A stretch of 64,000 nt of DNA, taken from the NCBI GenBank assembly GCA_963835465.1, contig CAWIFR010000006.1, positions 586,949 to 650,948 of the forward strand. The letters run 5' to 3'. This DNA is from Bog-756 sp963835465 (GTDB lineage Bacteria > Actinomycetota > Acidimicrobiia > Acidimicrobiales > RAAP-2). The notes under the pieces were generated by a model, which saw only the letters and a program-made list of their open reading frames with translations, was not told the origin of the DNA and did no database searches. Shown here piece by piece: positions 10,078 through 19,942 of the stretch. The position numbers and the translations under genes are program-made. Every line of letters starts with the position of its first letter. The first letter of the stretch is position 1.

Positions 10078-11593
10078 TCACTCGTCGATGGAGGTGTAAG
10101 CCAAGGGCTTGGTCTTGAAGAAGCCGCCCTTGGTGGTGAGGCGGGCCAAGATCACCAGCGGGATGCCCAACAGCAACGTGATGATGTCGGCGTTGGCCCC
10201 GCTCCAACCGGCTGTCTTGATCACGTCGCCGCCCACGAAGAGCAGCACCAGGCCACCGACGAAGGGCAGGAGGATCCCGGTCAGGAAGAACCTGGCCGAT
10301 TGGAAAGCCACCTTTCGGTAAGCCCAGGCACAGGTGAGCCCCGTCACTCCGTAGTAGAAGGCGATGAGCACACCGATGCTCGGAGATGAGGTTGCTGAAC
10401 ACGTTGCTGATCGATCCCACGTTGCTGACCAGCACGATTCCCAACAGGGAGACGAAGGCCAGGATGAGGGTGCCCACCATCGGCGTCCTCAGCTTGCCCT
10501 GGATGGTGCCGAACACCGCCGGGAACACCCGGTCGCGGGACATGGAGTACGTGATCCGGGCGGCAGGCAACAGGGTGGTCTGGGTGGTGGCCACCGTGGA
10601 CGAGAGCACGGCGATCAACATGACGTAGCCGGCCCAGTGACCGGCCGCCTGCTGGGCGAAGTAGAGGAGGATGGTCGCCTGGTGGCCATTCCAGGACTTC
10701 TCGGGCAGGAGCATCTGGGCCGCGATGATGTTCATGGCGAAGACCAGAAGCAGTAGGAACATGGCGATGATGCCGGCGTGGCCAGGGGTCTTGGTCGAGT
10801 TCTTCGACTCCTCGTTGAGGTTGGTGGCGGTGTCCCAGCCCCAGAAGAAGAACACGCCGAGAACCAATCCGGCCGAGAGCGCGGAGACCCCTCCGATGGA
10901 GGCCGGGCTGAGCCACGACCAGTGGAAGGAGGTCGATCCGGCGGGGTGGCTCACGGCTACCTTGATGATGCCCCACAGGGAGAACCCGATCACGGCCACG
11001 TACTCGATGATGAGGAGCACCCACTGGAAGTTGGTGGTCCAGCGGATCCCCCAGATGCAGATGAAGGTGATGAGGGCCAACCAGAAGGCGGCGGCGACGG
11101 CCGCGGTGCCTACCGAATTGGCCGTCGACGCCGAGATCCACCCCCACTCGTTGAACAGCTGGAGCGTGTACTGGCCGGCCACGATGGGGGCCGACACGCA
11201 GAAGAGGATGGAGGTGGCGACCTGTACCCAGCCGTTGAACCACCCCACGTAGGGGCTGATCAGTTTGGACAGCCAGGAGTAGGAGGCCCCGCAGTCGGGA
11301 TCCCGCCGGTTCAAGTGGAAGTAGGAGATGGCGATGAAGAGGACCGGAACGAAGCTGACCCAGATCACGGCCGGACCGGCATAGCCGATCCCCACGGTCA
11401 GGAAGAGCACGGCCATCGTGGCGGCCAGGGTGTAGGCCGGCGCCACCGAGGACACTGCCACCACCGTGGAGTCGAACAGGTTGAGGGTCTCGGCCCGTAG
11501 CTGCGGGGCCGCCTCCTCGAGCGGGACCGGTGCCCCGAAAGGACCGGGTACTTCCGATGGGGTGCCTCCGGCGTCGATGACGTCAGTGTTCAT
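10078..11593 (-). CDS. APC-superfamily amino acid/polyamine permease, frameshifted
   Basis: Inner-membrane amine or amino acid permease of about 505 aa with about 12 hydrophobic segments. After a hydrophilic N-terminus it shows STVVAVSSVAPAYTLAATMA (TM1 of the APC fold) and DPDCGASYSWLSKLISPYVG. Frame one ends in NVFSNLISEH near 10380. Removing one base gives NLISSIGVLIAFYYGVTG, and the next frame runs to KPLAYTSIDE, so a one-base error is the simplest reading. ATG 11593 has AGGGAG upstream. Position between an amino-aldehyde dehydrogenase and alanine dehydrogenase suggests putrescine, GABA or alanine uptake; the substrate is inferred from context only. Confidence 0.85.
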
Positions 11594-11694
11594 GTGATCT
11601 CCCTCTAGTGAACATTCGTGGCGGCGTGGGTGAAGCGGGCAACGAACTGCTCCGGGCCCCGGAGGGCACGGCACTGCGGTGATCAGGCTCTGCT

Positions 11695-13156
11695 CTAGGT
11701 ACCGATGTAACTCATGACGTGCTTGATGCGGGTGTAGTCCTCGAACCCGTACGACGACAGGTCCTTGCCGTAGCCCGAGTGCTTGAAGCCCCCGTGGGGC
11801 ATCTCGGCCACGATGGGGATGTGGGTGTTGATCCACACCGCGCCGAAGTCGAGGCCCTTGGCCATGCGCATGGCCCGCGCGTGATCCTTGGTCCAGACGC
11901 TGGAGGCCAGTCCGTACTGCACGCCGTTGGCCCAGGCCAAGGCCTGCTCCTCGTCGGCGAAGCGCTGGACGGTGATGGCCGGCCCGAACATCTCCTGTTG
12001 GATGACCTCGTCACTCTGCTCAAGGCCGGCGATGACCGACGGGGCGAAGCAGAACCCTGCGCGCTCCCACAGGGGCGCCCCCGGTCACCACCTCGGCGTG
12101 GGACGGGAGTCGGTCGAAAAAGCCGGTGAGCCGGGACAGTTGGGCGGCGCTGTTGAGCGGCCCGTAGTCGGCCTCGGGCACGTCGAGGCCCCCGACCGTC
12201 TGGGCCTCCGCCTGCTCGGCCAGGGCCGAGACGAATTCGTCGTAGACGGCCGGGGCGGCCAGCACCCGCGTGGCCGCCGTGCAGTCCTGGCCGGCATTGA
12301 AGTAGCCGGCGATGGCGATGCCCTCGGCGGCGGCGGCGATGTCGGCGTCGTCGAACACCACGCAGGGCGCCTTGCCCCCCAACTCGAGGTGGACCCGCTT
12401 CAGGTCGGCGGAGGCCGCCGCGGCAACCTGCATGCCGGCCCGCACACTGCCGGTGATCGAGACCATGGCCGGCGTGGGATGGTCGACCAGCAGCCTGCCG
12501 GTCTCCCGGTCACCGCAGACCACGTTGAAGGCCCCGTCGGGGAGGAACTCGGACATGATCTCGGCCATCAGCACGCTTGAGGCCGGGGTGGTGTCGGACG
12601 GCTTCAGGACCATGGTGTTGCCCGCGGCGAGGGCCGGGGCCCACTTCCATACGGCCATCATCAACGGGTAGTTCCAGGGGGTCACGGCGGCGCACACCCC
12701 GATGGGCTCACGTCGTACGAACGAGGTGTGGTCCTTCATGTATTCGCCGGCCGACTTGCCCTCGAGATGCCGGGCCGCCCCGGCGAAGAAGCGGATCTGA
12801 TCGACCAGCGGGGGGATCTCCTCGGACAGGGTCACGGCCACCGGCTTGCCGGTGTTGGCCGTCTCCACCCGGACCAGGTCGTCAGCCCGGGCCTCCAGTG
12901 CGTCAGCGATGCGGAACAGGGCCAGGCTGCGCTCGGAGGGAGTGGCATCGCGCCACGCCGGGAAGGCCCCTTCGGCCGCGGCCATGGCCTGGTCGACATC
13001 CTTGGCTCCGGACACCGGGGACTCGAGATACGCCTCGCCGGTGCTGGGGTCGACCAGCATGGCCGTGCTTCCGTCCTCGGTCCGAACGTACTTCCCGCCG
13101 ACGAAGTTCGAGAGGCTGCCCATCGTCGTCGTACCCTGCTCTGTGCCCTGGCTCAT
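11695..13156 (-). CDS. Aldehyde dehydrogenase, gamma-aminobutyraldehyde type, frameshifted
   Basis: NAD-dependent aldehyde dehydrogenase of about 486 aa that most resembles PatD-type gamma-aminobutyraldehyde dehydrogenases. These oxidise 4-aminobutanal (from putrescine) to GABA. Seen are VTPWNYPLMMAVWKWAPALA, the general-base glutamate in HLELGGKAPCVVFDD, and the catalytic cysteine in FNAGQDCTAATRV. After a frameshift near 12065 come the C-terminal blocks MFGPAITVQRFADEEQALAW and MPHGGFKHSGYGKDLSSYG. First gene of the operon with the APC permease (101-base gap) and ald. The substrate call rests on family likeness and neighbours; betaine-aldehyde or other omega-amino aldehydes remain possible. 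Confidence 0.83.
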
Positions 13157-13414
13157 TGACCCTCCCTGGTCGTCGGCGGCACCAAACGCGAGCCGGCGCG
13201 GCCGTGGTTCCTCAACTAGGACGTCGCCATCGTTACCGATGAACGGGCGACAGACAAGTTTTTTCTGGAATGATTTTCTCTCTACCTACGGATTCCCTTG
13301 AACTTCTCCATTATTTCCGCTCGAACTGCTATAACTGAAGGGCATGCTCCTCTCTCGAATCGGCCGTTCCGGTCGACCGTCCGCCCTTCGGCCGCCGACC
13401 CGTCCCGATCGCCC
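13157..13414. promoter_or_regulatory. Divergent control region of the amine locus
   Basis: 258-base gap between the divergent aldehyde dehydrogenase and Lrp/AsnC genes. Positions about 13240-13340 are clearly richer in A+T than the flanks, with TTGAAC at 13298 and TATAAC at 13330. Their spacing (26) is too long for a standard pair, so I do not claim an exact promoter. Lrp-type regulators commonly bind AT-rich sites next to their own gene, so this is the likely operator region for both arms. Confidence 0.45.
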
Positions 13415-13894
13415 ATGAGCACGTCCCCGTCCACGTCAGGCGCCAATGGACTGCTCGACGACGTCAACAAGGCCATCGTCGAGGAGCTTCAGCAGGACGG
13501 ACGCCGGACCTATGGTTCGATCGCCGAGGCGGTGGGGCTGTCCGAGGCCGCCGTCCGCCAGCGTGTGCAGAAGATGCGCGACGCCGGTGTCATGCAGATC
13601 GTCGCGGTCACCGACCCGCTGCAGGTGGGCTTCCGCAGCCAGGCCATGGTGGGGATCCGAGCCGACGGCGACACCCGGGTGGTGGCCGAGCGCCTGGCCG
13701 CCGTAGACGACATCGACTACGTGGTCCTGTGCACGGGATCATTCGACATTCTGGTGGAGCTGGTGACCGAGGACGAGGACACCCTGCTCGAGCTGCTCAA
13801 CGGGGTTATCCGCAAGATCCCCGGGGTACGCGACACCGAGACCTTCATGTACCTGAAGTTGACCAAACAGACCTACGCCTGGGGGACCAGATGA
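13415..13894 (+). CDS. Lrp/AsnC-family transcriptional regulator
   Basis: About 159-aa regulator. A winged helix-turn-helix at the N-terminus (DDVNKAIVEELQQDGRRTYG followed by SEAAVRQRVQKMRDAGVMQI) is joined to a C-terminal RAM ligand-binding domain (VVLCTGSFDILVELVTEDED). Such proteins sense an amino acid or amine and assemble as dimers or octamers. The open frame extends upstream to 13298, but ATG 13415 (MSTSPSTSGANG) is the likely start because the preceding residues are non-conserved. Its stop overlaps the aminotransferase start (ATGA), so the regulator and enzyme are cotranslated. It probably controls both arms of the locus. Confidence 0.88.
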   Translation: MSTSPSTSGANGLLDDVNKAIVEELQQDGRRTYGSIAEAVGLSEAAVRQRVQKMRDAGVMQIVAVTDPLQVGFRSQAMVGIRADGDTRVVAERLAAVDDIDYVVLCTGSFDILVELVTEDEDTLLELLNGVIRKIPGVRDTETFMYLKLTKQTYAWGTR

Positions 13895-15255
13895 CCGACA
13901 TTTCAAACTTCGCCATGCAAGAGAGCGCCCACCGTCACCTGTGGATGCACTTCACCCGGATGTCGGAGTCGAATCCGGTCCCCGTGATCGTCCGCGGCGA
14001 GGGGGTCTGGGTCTACGACCAGTACGGGAAGCGATACCTCGACGGACTGTCCGGCCTGTTCACCAGCCAGGTGGGTCACGGACGGACCGAACTGGCCGAG
14101 GCCGCGGCCCGCCAGGCCAGCACCCTCGCCTACTTTCCCATCTGGAGCTACGCCCACCCCGCGGCCATCGAGCTCGCCGACCGGCTGGCCGGGCTGACCC
14201 CGGGCGACTGCAACCGGATCTTCTTCACCACCGGCGGATCCGAGGCGGTGGAGTCGGCGTGGAAGTTGGCCCGTCAGTACTTCGCCGTGACCGGGCAGCC
14301 CGAGCGCAAGAAGGTGGTCAGCCGGAGCATCGCCTACCACGGGGCCACCATGGGCGCCCTCTCCATCACCGGAGTGACCGAGATCCGGTCGCCGTTCGAG
14401 CCCTTGGTGCCCGGGGCGGTCAAGGTCCCCAATACCAACTTCTACCGGGCCCCGTACTTCGCCGACGACCTCGAGGCGTTCGGCCGGTGGGCCGCCGACT
14501 CGATCGAGCAGGCCATCTTGTTCGAGGGCCCCGAGACCGTGGCCGCCGTGTTCCTCGAGCCGGTTCAGAACGCCGGCGGCTGCTTCCCGCCGCCTCCTGG
14601 CTACTTCCAACGGGTGCGGGAGATCTGCGACAAGTACGGCGTCCTCATGGTCTCCGACGAGGTCATCTGCGCCTTCGGCCGGCTGGGCTACTACTTCGGC
14701 GCCGAGCGCTACGACTACGAGCCGGACATCGTGACCATGGCCAAGGGCCTGACCAGCGGGTACTCGCCGCTTGGGGCCATGGCCGTGAGCGACCGCCTGG
14801 TGGAGCCGTTCCTCCACGGCGAGAGCTTCCTGCACGGCGTGACCTTCGGCGGCCATCCGGTCAGCACGGCCGTGGCCCTGGCCAACCTCGATGTGTTCGA
14901 GAAGGAGGGCCTCCTGGAGAACGTGCGGGAGCACGAGGCCGAGTTCCGTGCCGCCCTTGACACCCTTCGCGACCTGCCCATCGTGGGTGACGTCCGCGGG
15001 GCCGGCTACTTCTACGGGATCGAGATGGTCAAGGACAAGGACACCAGGGAGACGTTCGACGACGAGGAGGCCGAGCGCCTCCTGCGAGGGTTCCTGTCCG
15101 GCGCCCTCTACGAAGCCGGTTTGATCTGCCGGGCCGACGACCGGGGCGATCCGGTGATTCAGCTGGCTCCGCCACTGACCTGTGGCCCCGAGGAGTTCGA
15201 GGTGATGACCTCCATCCTTCGGTCGGTCCTGACCGAAGCGTGGAAGCAGCTCTGA
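13891..15255 (+). CDS. Class III aminotransferase (omega-amine:pyruvate type)
   Basis: 454-aa PLP-dependent fold-type I aminotransferase. Seen are FFTTGGSEAVESAWKLARQY, the PLP-stacking/aspartate region MVSDEVICAFGRLG, and the Schiff-base Lys285 in VTMAKGLTSGYSPLGAM. Closest in feel to putrescine/diamine-pyruvate or beta-alanine-pyruvate aminotransferases. These use pyruvate as amino acceptor and release alanine, in line with the alanine dehydrogenase of the divergent operon. The ATG is within the regulator's stop. The next gene starts inside its last codons (16-base overlap), so three genes form one unit. Confidence 0.88.
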   Translation: MTDISNFAMQESAHRHLWMHFTRMSESNPVPVIVRGEGVWVYDQYGKRYLDGLSGLFTSQVGHGRTELAEAAARQASTLAYFPIWSYAHPAAIELADRLAGLTPGDCNRIFFTTGGSEAVESAWKLARQYFAVTGQPERKKVVSRSIAYHGATMGALSITGVTEIRSPFEPLVPGAVKVPNTNFYRAPYFADDLEAFGRWAADSIEQAILFEGPETVAAVFLEPVQNAGGCFPPPPGYFQRVREICDKYGVLMVSDEVICAFGRLGYYFGAERYDYEPDIVTMAKGLTSGYSPLGAMAVSDRLVEPFLHGESFLHGVTFGGHPVSTAVALANLDVFEKEGLLENVREHEAEFRAALDTLRDLPIVGDVRGAGYFYGIEMVKDKDTRETFDDEEAERLLRGFLSGALYEAGLICRADDRGDPVIQLAPPLTCGPEEFEVMTSILRSVLTEAWKQL

Positions 15256-16643
15256 GCCCCGCGTCAGGGGAGCGGTACCGACGACTCTCCCTGTGGTGGG
15301 ACGGCCTCCCCGAGTCCGTGGAGGTTCGGGAACCACTGCCGGGGAACGTCGACGTCGACGTGGCGGTGGTGGGCGGCGGGTTCACCGGCCTGTGGACCGC
15401 CTACTACCTGGCCGAAGCCGATCCCTCGCTCCGTATCGCGGTCATCGAGCGGGACGTCGTCGGCTTCGGGGCATCGGGCCGGAATGGTGGGTGGTGCTCG
15501 GCGCTGTTCGCCGTGCCCGAGTCGAAGCTGGACCAGGTGACCGGGCCGGGGTCAGGGGCGGCCATGCGGCGAGCCATGATCGACAGCGTCGGCGAGGTGG
15601 GACGGGTGGTCGGGGCCGAGCCGATCGAGTGCGGGTTCGCCCACGGGGGCACGGTGGTCTTGGCCCGGACCGGGGTCCAGCTGGAGCGCACCCGGCACGA
15701 AGTCGATGAGGCCCGGGCCGCCGGCGTCGGGGAAGAGGACCTCCGCCTGCTGTCGGCGGCCGAGGCATCGGCGATGGCCCGGGCCACCAGCGTGCTGGGG
15801 GGGACGTACACACCCCACTGCGCCGCGGTGGACCCGGCCCGGCTGGTGCGCGGTTTGGCCCGCGCCGTCGAGCGGCGCGGTGTGACCGTCTACGAGCAGA
15901 CCGAGGCCCGGGCCCTCCTGGCCGGCGCCGTGGAGACGGACCGAGGCACCGTGCGGGCAGCCACCGTGGTGCGGGCCACCGAGGGCTACACCCGGACCCT
16001 CCGCGGCGAAGAACGTACCCTGGTGCCGGTGTACTCCTTGATGATCGCCACCGAACCGTTGCCCCAGTCCTTCTGGGACCGGGTCGGCCTGGCCCGACGG
16101 GAGACGTTCGCCGACCACCGCCATCTGGTCATCTACGGCCAGCGCACCGAGGACGGGCGCATGGCCTTCGGCGGACGTGGGGCGCCGTACCACTTCGGGT
16201 CGGCCATCCGTCCGGAGTACGACCACGACGCCGGGGTGCACGAGGCACTCCGCCTCACGCTGGTAGACCTGTTCCCGGACCTGGCCGACGCCGAGATCAC
16301 CCACCGGTGGGGTGGCCCACTGGGCATCGCCCGGGACTGGTTCACCTCAGTGGGACTCGACCGCAGCACCGGTCTGGCCTGGGCCGGTGGCTATGTAGGA
16401 GACGGAGTGTCAACCACCAACCTGGCCGGTCGGACCCTACGCGACCTCATCCTCGGAATGGACACCGAGCTGGCCGGGCTGCCCTGGGTCGGCCACCGCT
16501 CCAAGCGGTGGGAGCCCGAACCACTCCGCTATCTCGGCATCAATGCCGGGCTCCAGCTCGCCGCCCGGGCTGACCACGCCGAGGAGCGCGCCGGGCGGCC
16601 CACCTGGCACGCCTCGGCGTTGGATCGGGTGATCGGGGGCTAG
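15240..16643 (+). CDS. FAD-dependent amine oxidoreductase (DAO family)
   Basis: 467-aa flavoprotein of the D-amino-acid-oxidase/glycine-oxidase superfamily, similar to gamma-glutamylputrescine oxidase PuuB. The FAD-binding dinucleotide fold VDVAVVGGGFTGLWTAYYLA lies at about residues 38-57. A segment GFGASGRNGGWCSALF, typical of PuuB-like proteins, follows, and the C-terminal flavin contact is LAWAGGYVGDGVSTTNLAG. It likely oxidises a secondary amine or glutamyl-amine to an aldehyde for the aldehyde dehydrogenase across the divergent promoter. No glutamylpolyamine synthetase (PuuA) is present in the window, so the substrate could instead be a free amine. GTG start overlaps the aminotransferase. 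Confidence 0.85.
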   Translation: MEAALSPASGERYRRLSLWWDGLPESVEVREPLPGNVDVDVAVVGGGFTGLWTAYYLAEADPSLRIAVIERDVVGFGASGRNGGWCSALFAVPESKLDQVTGPGSGAAMRRAMIDSVGEVGRVVGAEPIECGFAHGGTVVLARTGVQLERTRHEVDEARAAGVGEEDLRLLSAAEASAMARATSVLGGTYTPHCAAVDPARLVRGLARAVERRGVTVYEQTEARALLAGAVETDRGTVRAATVVRATEGYTRTLRGEERTLVPVYSLMIATEPLPQSFWDRVGLARRETFADHRHLVIYGQRTEDGRMAFGGRGAPYHFGSAIRPEYDHDAGVHEALRLTLVDLFPDLADAEITHRWGGPLGIARDWFTSVGLDRSTGLAWAGGYVGDGVSTTNLAGRTLRDLILGMDTELAGLPWVGHRSKRWEPEPLRYLGINAGLQLAARADHAEERAGRPTWHASALDRVIGG

Positions 16644-16691
16644 CACCAGCACGGGTCGAGGCAGGCCCGCCGACGACGCCGACTGGCGCCG

Positions 16692-17538
16692 TCAGTCCTT
16701 CTCGGGCCGGCGGATCTCGGGGTGCAGCGTGCCCTGCGCGGCCAGCGAGCCGGTCCGGCCACCCCCGGGACCGCGCAGGAGCCAGGCGATGCCCACGGCC
16801 AACAAGGTCCCGCCCAAGGGCCCGACCACGTACACCCAGTAGTCGGTGAAGTGAGCCGAAACCAGGTCGGGTCCGAACGTTCGGGCCGGGTTCATCGAGC
16901 CACCCGACAGCGGGCTGGCCCACAGGCCGGCCAGGGCGATGTAGCTGCCCACCCCGATCGCCCCGAACAGCCCCACCTGTTGGGCGCCCGACGCCGTGCC
17001 CAGGATCACACTGACCAGGCCCATGGTGAGCACCAACTCCAGGAGCATGGCGTCCAACGAGGAGGCGGTGGCCGCCGGATAGGTGGACCCGTACTGGGCC
17101 GACACGTGGAGGATCGACTGGAGGAACCACGCAGCCAGAGCGGCCCCCACTAGTTGGACTGCGACGTAGCCGGGGACCCGCCGCCAGCGAAAGTCCCCGC
17201 GCAGGCGCGAACCCCACACTCACCGCGGGATTGAGGTGGGCACCCGACACCTTTCCCATGAAGAGGATGATGGCCATGACCATCATCCCCGGTGCCACCA
17301 CGGCGGCCGTGCGGCCAACGGTGCCGGGGAAGGCCCTTCCCATCATCCCTCCGCCCGCGGCCACGAGCACCAAGAGGAACGTCCCCAGCAGCTCAGCGAA
17401 CAGGCGGCGCCACTCTTGACGGGGATCGTTGAAGTCCCGGACCATCTCCAACAGCCGCTGCTCGGCTGACTGGACGGGGAAACGCCCGTCTCCTGGGCTC
17501 TCTCCCTGGAAGCGCACGGAGGGGATGTCGGGGGTCAT
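16692..17538 (-). CDS. Aquaporin / MIP-family channel, frameshifted
   Basis: Membrane channel for water or small neutral solutes with six predicted membrane spans and two half-helices. Both family signatures are present, as HLNPAVS in the first half and SMNPART in the second. A frameshift near 17215 falls just after the first NPA box (SGAHLNPAVSVGFA), and the next frame continues as LRGDFRWRRVPGYVAVQLVG. About 282 aa with a cytoplasmic N-terminal extension of about 45 residues. The arginine after the second NPA (NPAR) of the selectivity filter is kept. Water versus glycerol selectivity cannot be decided by eye. Confidence 0.87.
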
Positions 17539-17645
17539 CGGGGTCTCACCGCTCCAGCGTACCGACGAGGCCACCGGTCGTCAGGGAGGGCCACCGGGTC
17601 AGCGGCCCGGCAACGGCGCGTGCCGGCAACGGCGCCGCTGGATCT

Positions 17646-17996
17646 TCAGGCCACCTCGATGGGCCGATTGTCCTCGTCGACGACGATCACCGACGGCTGG
17701 TGGGCGGCCAGCTCGCCCTCCTCGAGGTCGACGTAGGTCGCGATGATCACCAAGTCGCCGACCTGGGCCAGGCGGGCGGCGGCCCCGTTGAGGCAGATCT
17801 GCCCCTCGTCCCCCTCGATGGCGTAGGTCTCCAGGCGGGACCCGTTGTTCAGGTTGTACACCGACACCTGCTCATTGGGGACGATGTCGGCCTCCTTCAT
17901 CAGGATGGGGTCGATGGAGATCGACCCCACGTAGTTGAGGTCGGCCTCGGTGACCCGCGCCCGGTGGATCTTCCCGTTCATCATCCTCCGGCGCAC
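17646..17996 (-). CDS. panD: Aspartate 1-decarboxylase proenzyme
   Basis: 116-aa pyruvoyl enzyme converting L-aspartate to beta-alanine for pantothenate and CoA. The self-cleavage site is in LNYVGSISIDP (Gly-Ser; the serine becomes the pyruvoyl group). Lys and Arg/Tyr active-site positions appear in GKIHRARVTEADLNYVG and near TYAIEGDEG. I chose the GTG at 17996 over 18002 because it puts GAGGGGA at proper spacing and gives MRRRMMNGKIHRA, matching the eight residues that precede KIHRA in known PanD. It stands alone; no panB or panC is nearby. Its product could also feed the aminotransferase/MmsA enzymes upstream. Confidence 0.93.
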   Translation of the reverse strand: MRRRMMNGKIHRARVTEADLNYVGSISIDPILMKEADIVPNEQVSVYNLNNGSRLETYAIEGDEGQICLNGAAARLAQVGDLVIIATYVDLEEGELAAHQPSVIVVDEDNRPIEVA

Positions 17997-18129
17997 GACC
18001 ACTCCCCTCTCTGCGACGATAAGGCCTGCTCGGACCCACCAGAACAGTCCACTCTACTGCAGCACCCGCCGTACCCGACTGCCCCATCGGAGCTGACCCG
18101 CCCCGGCCTCAGGCTGTCGGTCATCACCC

Positions 18130-18780
18130 CTACTGGCGGAGCTGGGCGTAGTCGATCACCCGGGTCACCACGGCGTCGTCGGCCTTGGCCAGCGAGCCCG
18201 AGTCGAAGGGGGGCTGGGGGTCGTACTCGATCATCAGCTGGGCGGCCTGGGCCGCCGTGGCGTCGACCAGCAACTCCACCAGCCGCAGGGCCATGTCGAT
18301 GCCGCTCGACACCCCTGCGGCGGTGAGGATCCGTTGGTCGAGGTGCTCCACCACGCGCTCGGGGGTGGGCACGGCTCCGAGATCGCCCAGCTCGGAATAG
18401 CAGGACCAGTGGGTGGTGGCGGTGAGCCCGTCCAGCAGGCCGGCTGCCGCCAGCACGAGCGAACCGGTGCATACCGAGGTGGTCAGCCGGGTCCGGCGAT
18501 GGGCGTGGACCAACCACTCGAGCACGTGCGGGTCGTGTTGGAGGGTCCGGGTGCCGACGCCACCCGGGAAGACGATCACATCGGGCTCGGTGCACTCCTC
18601 GAAGGTGGCGTCGACCACCACCCCGAGCAGGCCGTTCTCCGTCCGGACCTCACCCCGGCATTCCCCGATGAACGTCACGTCGATGGTGGGGACGCGCTGG
18701 AGCACCTCATAGGGCCCGATGGCGTCCAGGGCCGTGAAGCGGGCGAAGAGGGGAATGGCCACCTGCAGGGGGTCGGTCAT
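18130..18780 (-). CDS. DJ-1/PfpI-family protein
   Basis: 216-aa protein of the DJ-1/ThiJ/PfpI superfamily. The start (MTDPLQVAIPLFARFTALDAIGPYEVL) and the nucleophile elbow TTSVCTGSLVLAAAGLL with its reactive cysteine (about residue 104) match isonitrile-hydratase-like and GlxA-N-terminal-like members. Its ATG overlaps the stop of the upstream GlxA-type regulator, which carries the same domain. The pair probably arose by duplication and is cotranslated. Possible roles are hydration of an isonitrile, glyoxal detoxification or amidase action; none is decided by sequence. Confidence 0.8.
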   Translation of the reverse strand: MTDPLQVAIPLFARFTALDAIGPYEVLQRVPTIDVTFIGECRGEVRTENGLLGVVVDATFEECTEPDVIVFPGGVGTRTLQHDPHVLEWLVHAHRRTRLTTSVCTGSLVLAAAGLLDGLTATTHWSCYSELGDLGAVPTPERVVEHLDQRILTAAGVSSGIDMALRLVELLVDATAAQAAQLMIEYDPQPPFDSGSLAKADDAVVTRVIDYAQLRQ

Positions 18781-19784
18781 GCCGTCCTCCTCTCGGTGCC
18801 GCTGACCCGGAACCGGCGGCGGTAGCTGTCGGGCGTCACGCCCATTCGGCGTTGGAACGTCCGCCGCAGCGTCTCGGCGGAACCGAACCCGGCGCGGGAG
18901 GCGACGACCTCGAGAGTGTCCGAGGTGGTCTCCAGCTCGTGGCGGGCCGCCTCTATGCGCACTCGCTCCACGAATCGGGCTGGGGTCTCCCCTACCTCAT
19001 CGGTAAAGACGCGGGTGAAGTGGCGCACGCTCATCGCTGCCGCCGCGGCCAGGGCCGGGACGCGGTGGTCCCCGCCCGGCGCCGACTCCACCAGCGTCTG
19101 CACGGCACGTACCGTCGACCGCTCGGCCCGGGGGACCCACACCGGCGAGGCGAACTGGGTCTGGCCGCCGGGTCGGTGCCGGAACATCACCAGCCAGCGG
19201 GCCACGGTCTGGGACACGGATCCCCCCAGATCCTCCTCCACGAGGGCCAAGGCCAGATCGATCCCGGCGGTCACGCCCACGCTGGTCCAGTACTTACCGT
19301 CTCGCAGATAGATGGGGTCGACGTCCACATCCAGCATCGGATAGTCACGGGCCAGTTGGTCGGCCGAGGCCCAGTGCGTGGTCACCCGCCGGCCGTTCAA
19401 CAGGCCCGCCTCTGCGGCGAGGAAGGCACCGGTGCACACGGAGGCCACCCTCCGGCAGCGGGGTGCGGTGGAGGTCACCCAGGACATCACGGTGGCGTCG
19501 GCGCACGCCATCCGGGCCTGGTCACCTCCGGGCAGCACCAGGGTGTCGATGCGCTCCTCGGGGCCGGGGAGCGGGCCGGTCTGCAGGACGATGCCACTCC
19601 CGGCCGCGACCGGCCGGCCGTCGGCCGACACCAGTCGGACCGAGTATCCGGCCGAGCCGATGCTGGCAGCCACCCGGGTGGCGCCGGCGAACACCTCGTA
19701 TGGTCCGACGGCGTCCAGCGACTGGACGCCGGGGTAGACCAGCACCACGACGTTGCGCTTCCTCATGAAGCCAGCCTGAGCCAT
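18777..19784 (-). CDS. GlxA-type transcriptional regulator (DJ-1 + AraC HTH)
   Basis: About 335-aa regulator. An N-terminal DJ-1/PfpI-like domain (NVVVLVYPGVQSLDAVGPYE; elbow SVCTGAFLAAEAGLLNG) is fused to a C-terminal AraC-type double helix-turn-helix (MSVRHFTRVFTDEVGETPAR, then SRAGFGSAETLRRTFQRRMG). Regulators of this class sense small metabolites and activate neighbouring catabolic genes. The start could be the ATG at 19784 or at 19766 (MRKRNVVV). The stop overlaps the start of the DJ-1 protein downstream. It is divergent from the dehydrogenase at 19943. Confidence 0.87.
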   Translation of the reverse strand: MAQAGFMRKRNVVVLVYPGVQSLDAVGPYEVFAGATRVAASIGSAGYSVRLVSADGRPVAAGSGIVLQTGPLPGPEERIDTLVLPGGDQARMACADATVMSWVTSTAPRCRRVASVCTGAFLAAEAGLLNGRRVTTHWASADQLARDYPMLDVDVDPIYLRDGKYWTSVGVTAGIDLALALVEEDLGGSVSQTVARWLVMFRHRPGGQTQFASPVWVPRAERSTVRAVQTLVESAPGGDHRVPALAAAAAMSVRHFTRVFTDEVGETPARFVERVRIEAARHELETTSDTLEVVASRAGFGSAETLRRTFQRRMGVTPDSYRRRFRVSGTERRTA

Positions 19785-19942
19785 CGATCGTTTGGCGTCA
19801 ATGACACAATCCCCACGAATTGGGCCACAGGGCACAGCAGCACCAGCTGCTCCCCGGCCCGGCGACGGCCTCCTATCCTGAGGTCCTCGGCGCCGACTGG
19901 TGCCGATGCTCGCGAGCCGAGGCAGGGAACAGGGGGAAGTCC

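Noticed and set aside
11650..11680. CTCCGGGCCCCGGAG palindrome as terminator of the aldehyde dehydrogenase
   Set aside because: The stem leaves practically no loop and no T-tract follows; the three-gene operon probably reads through it.
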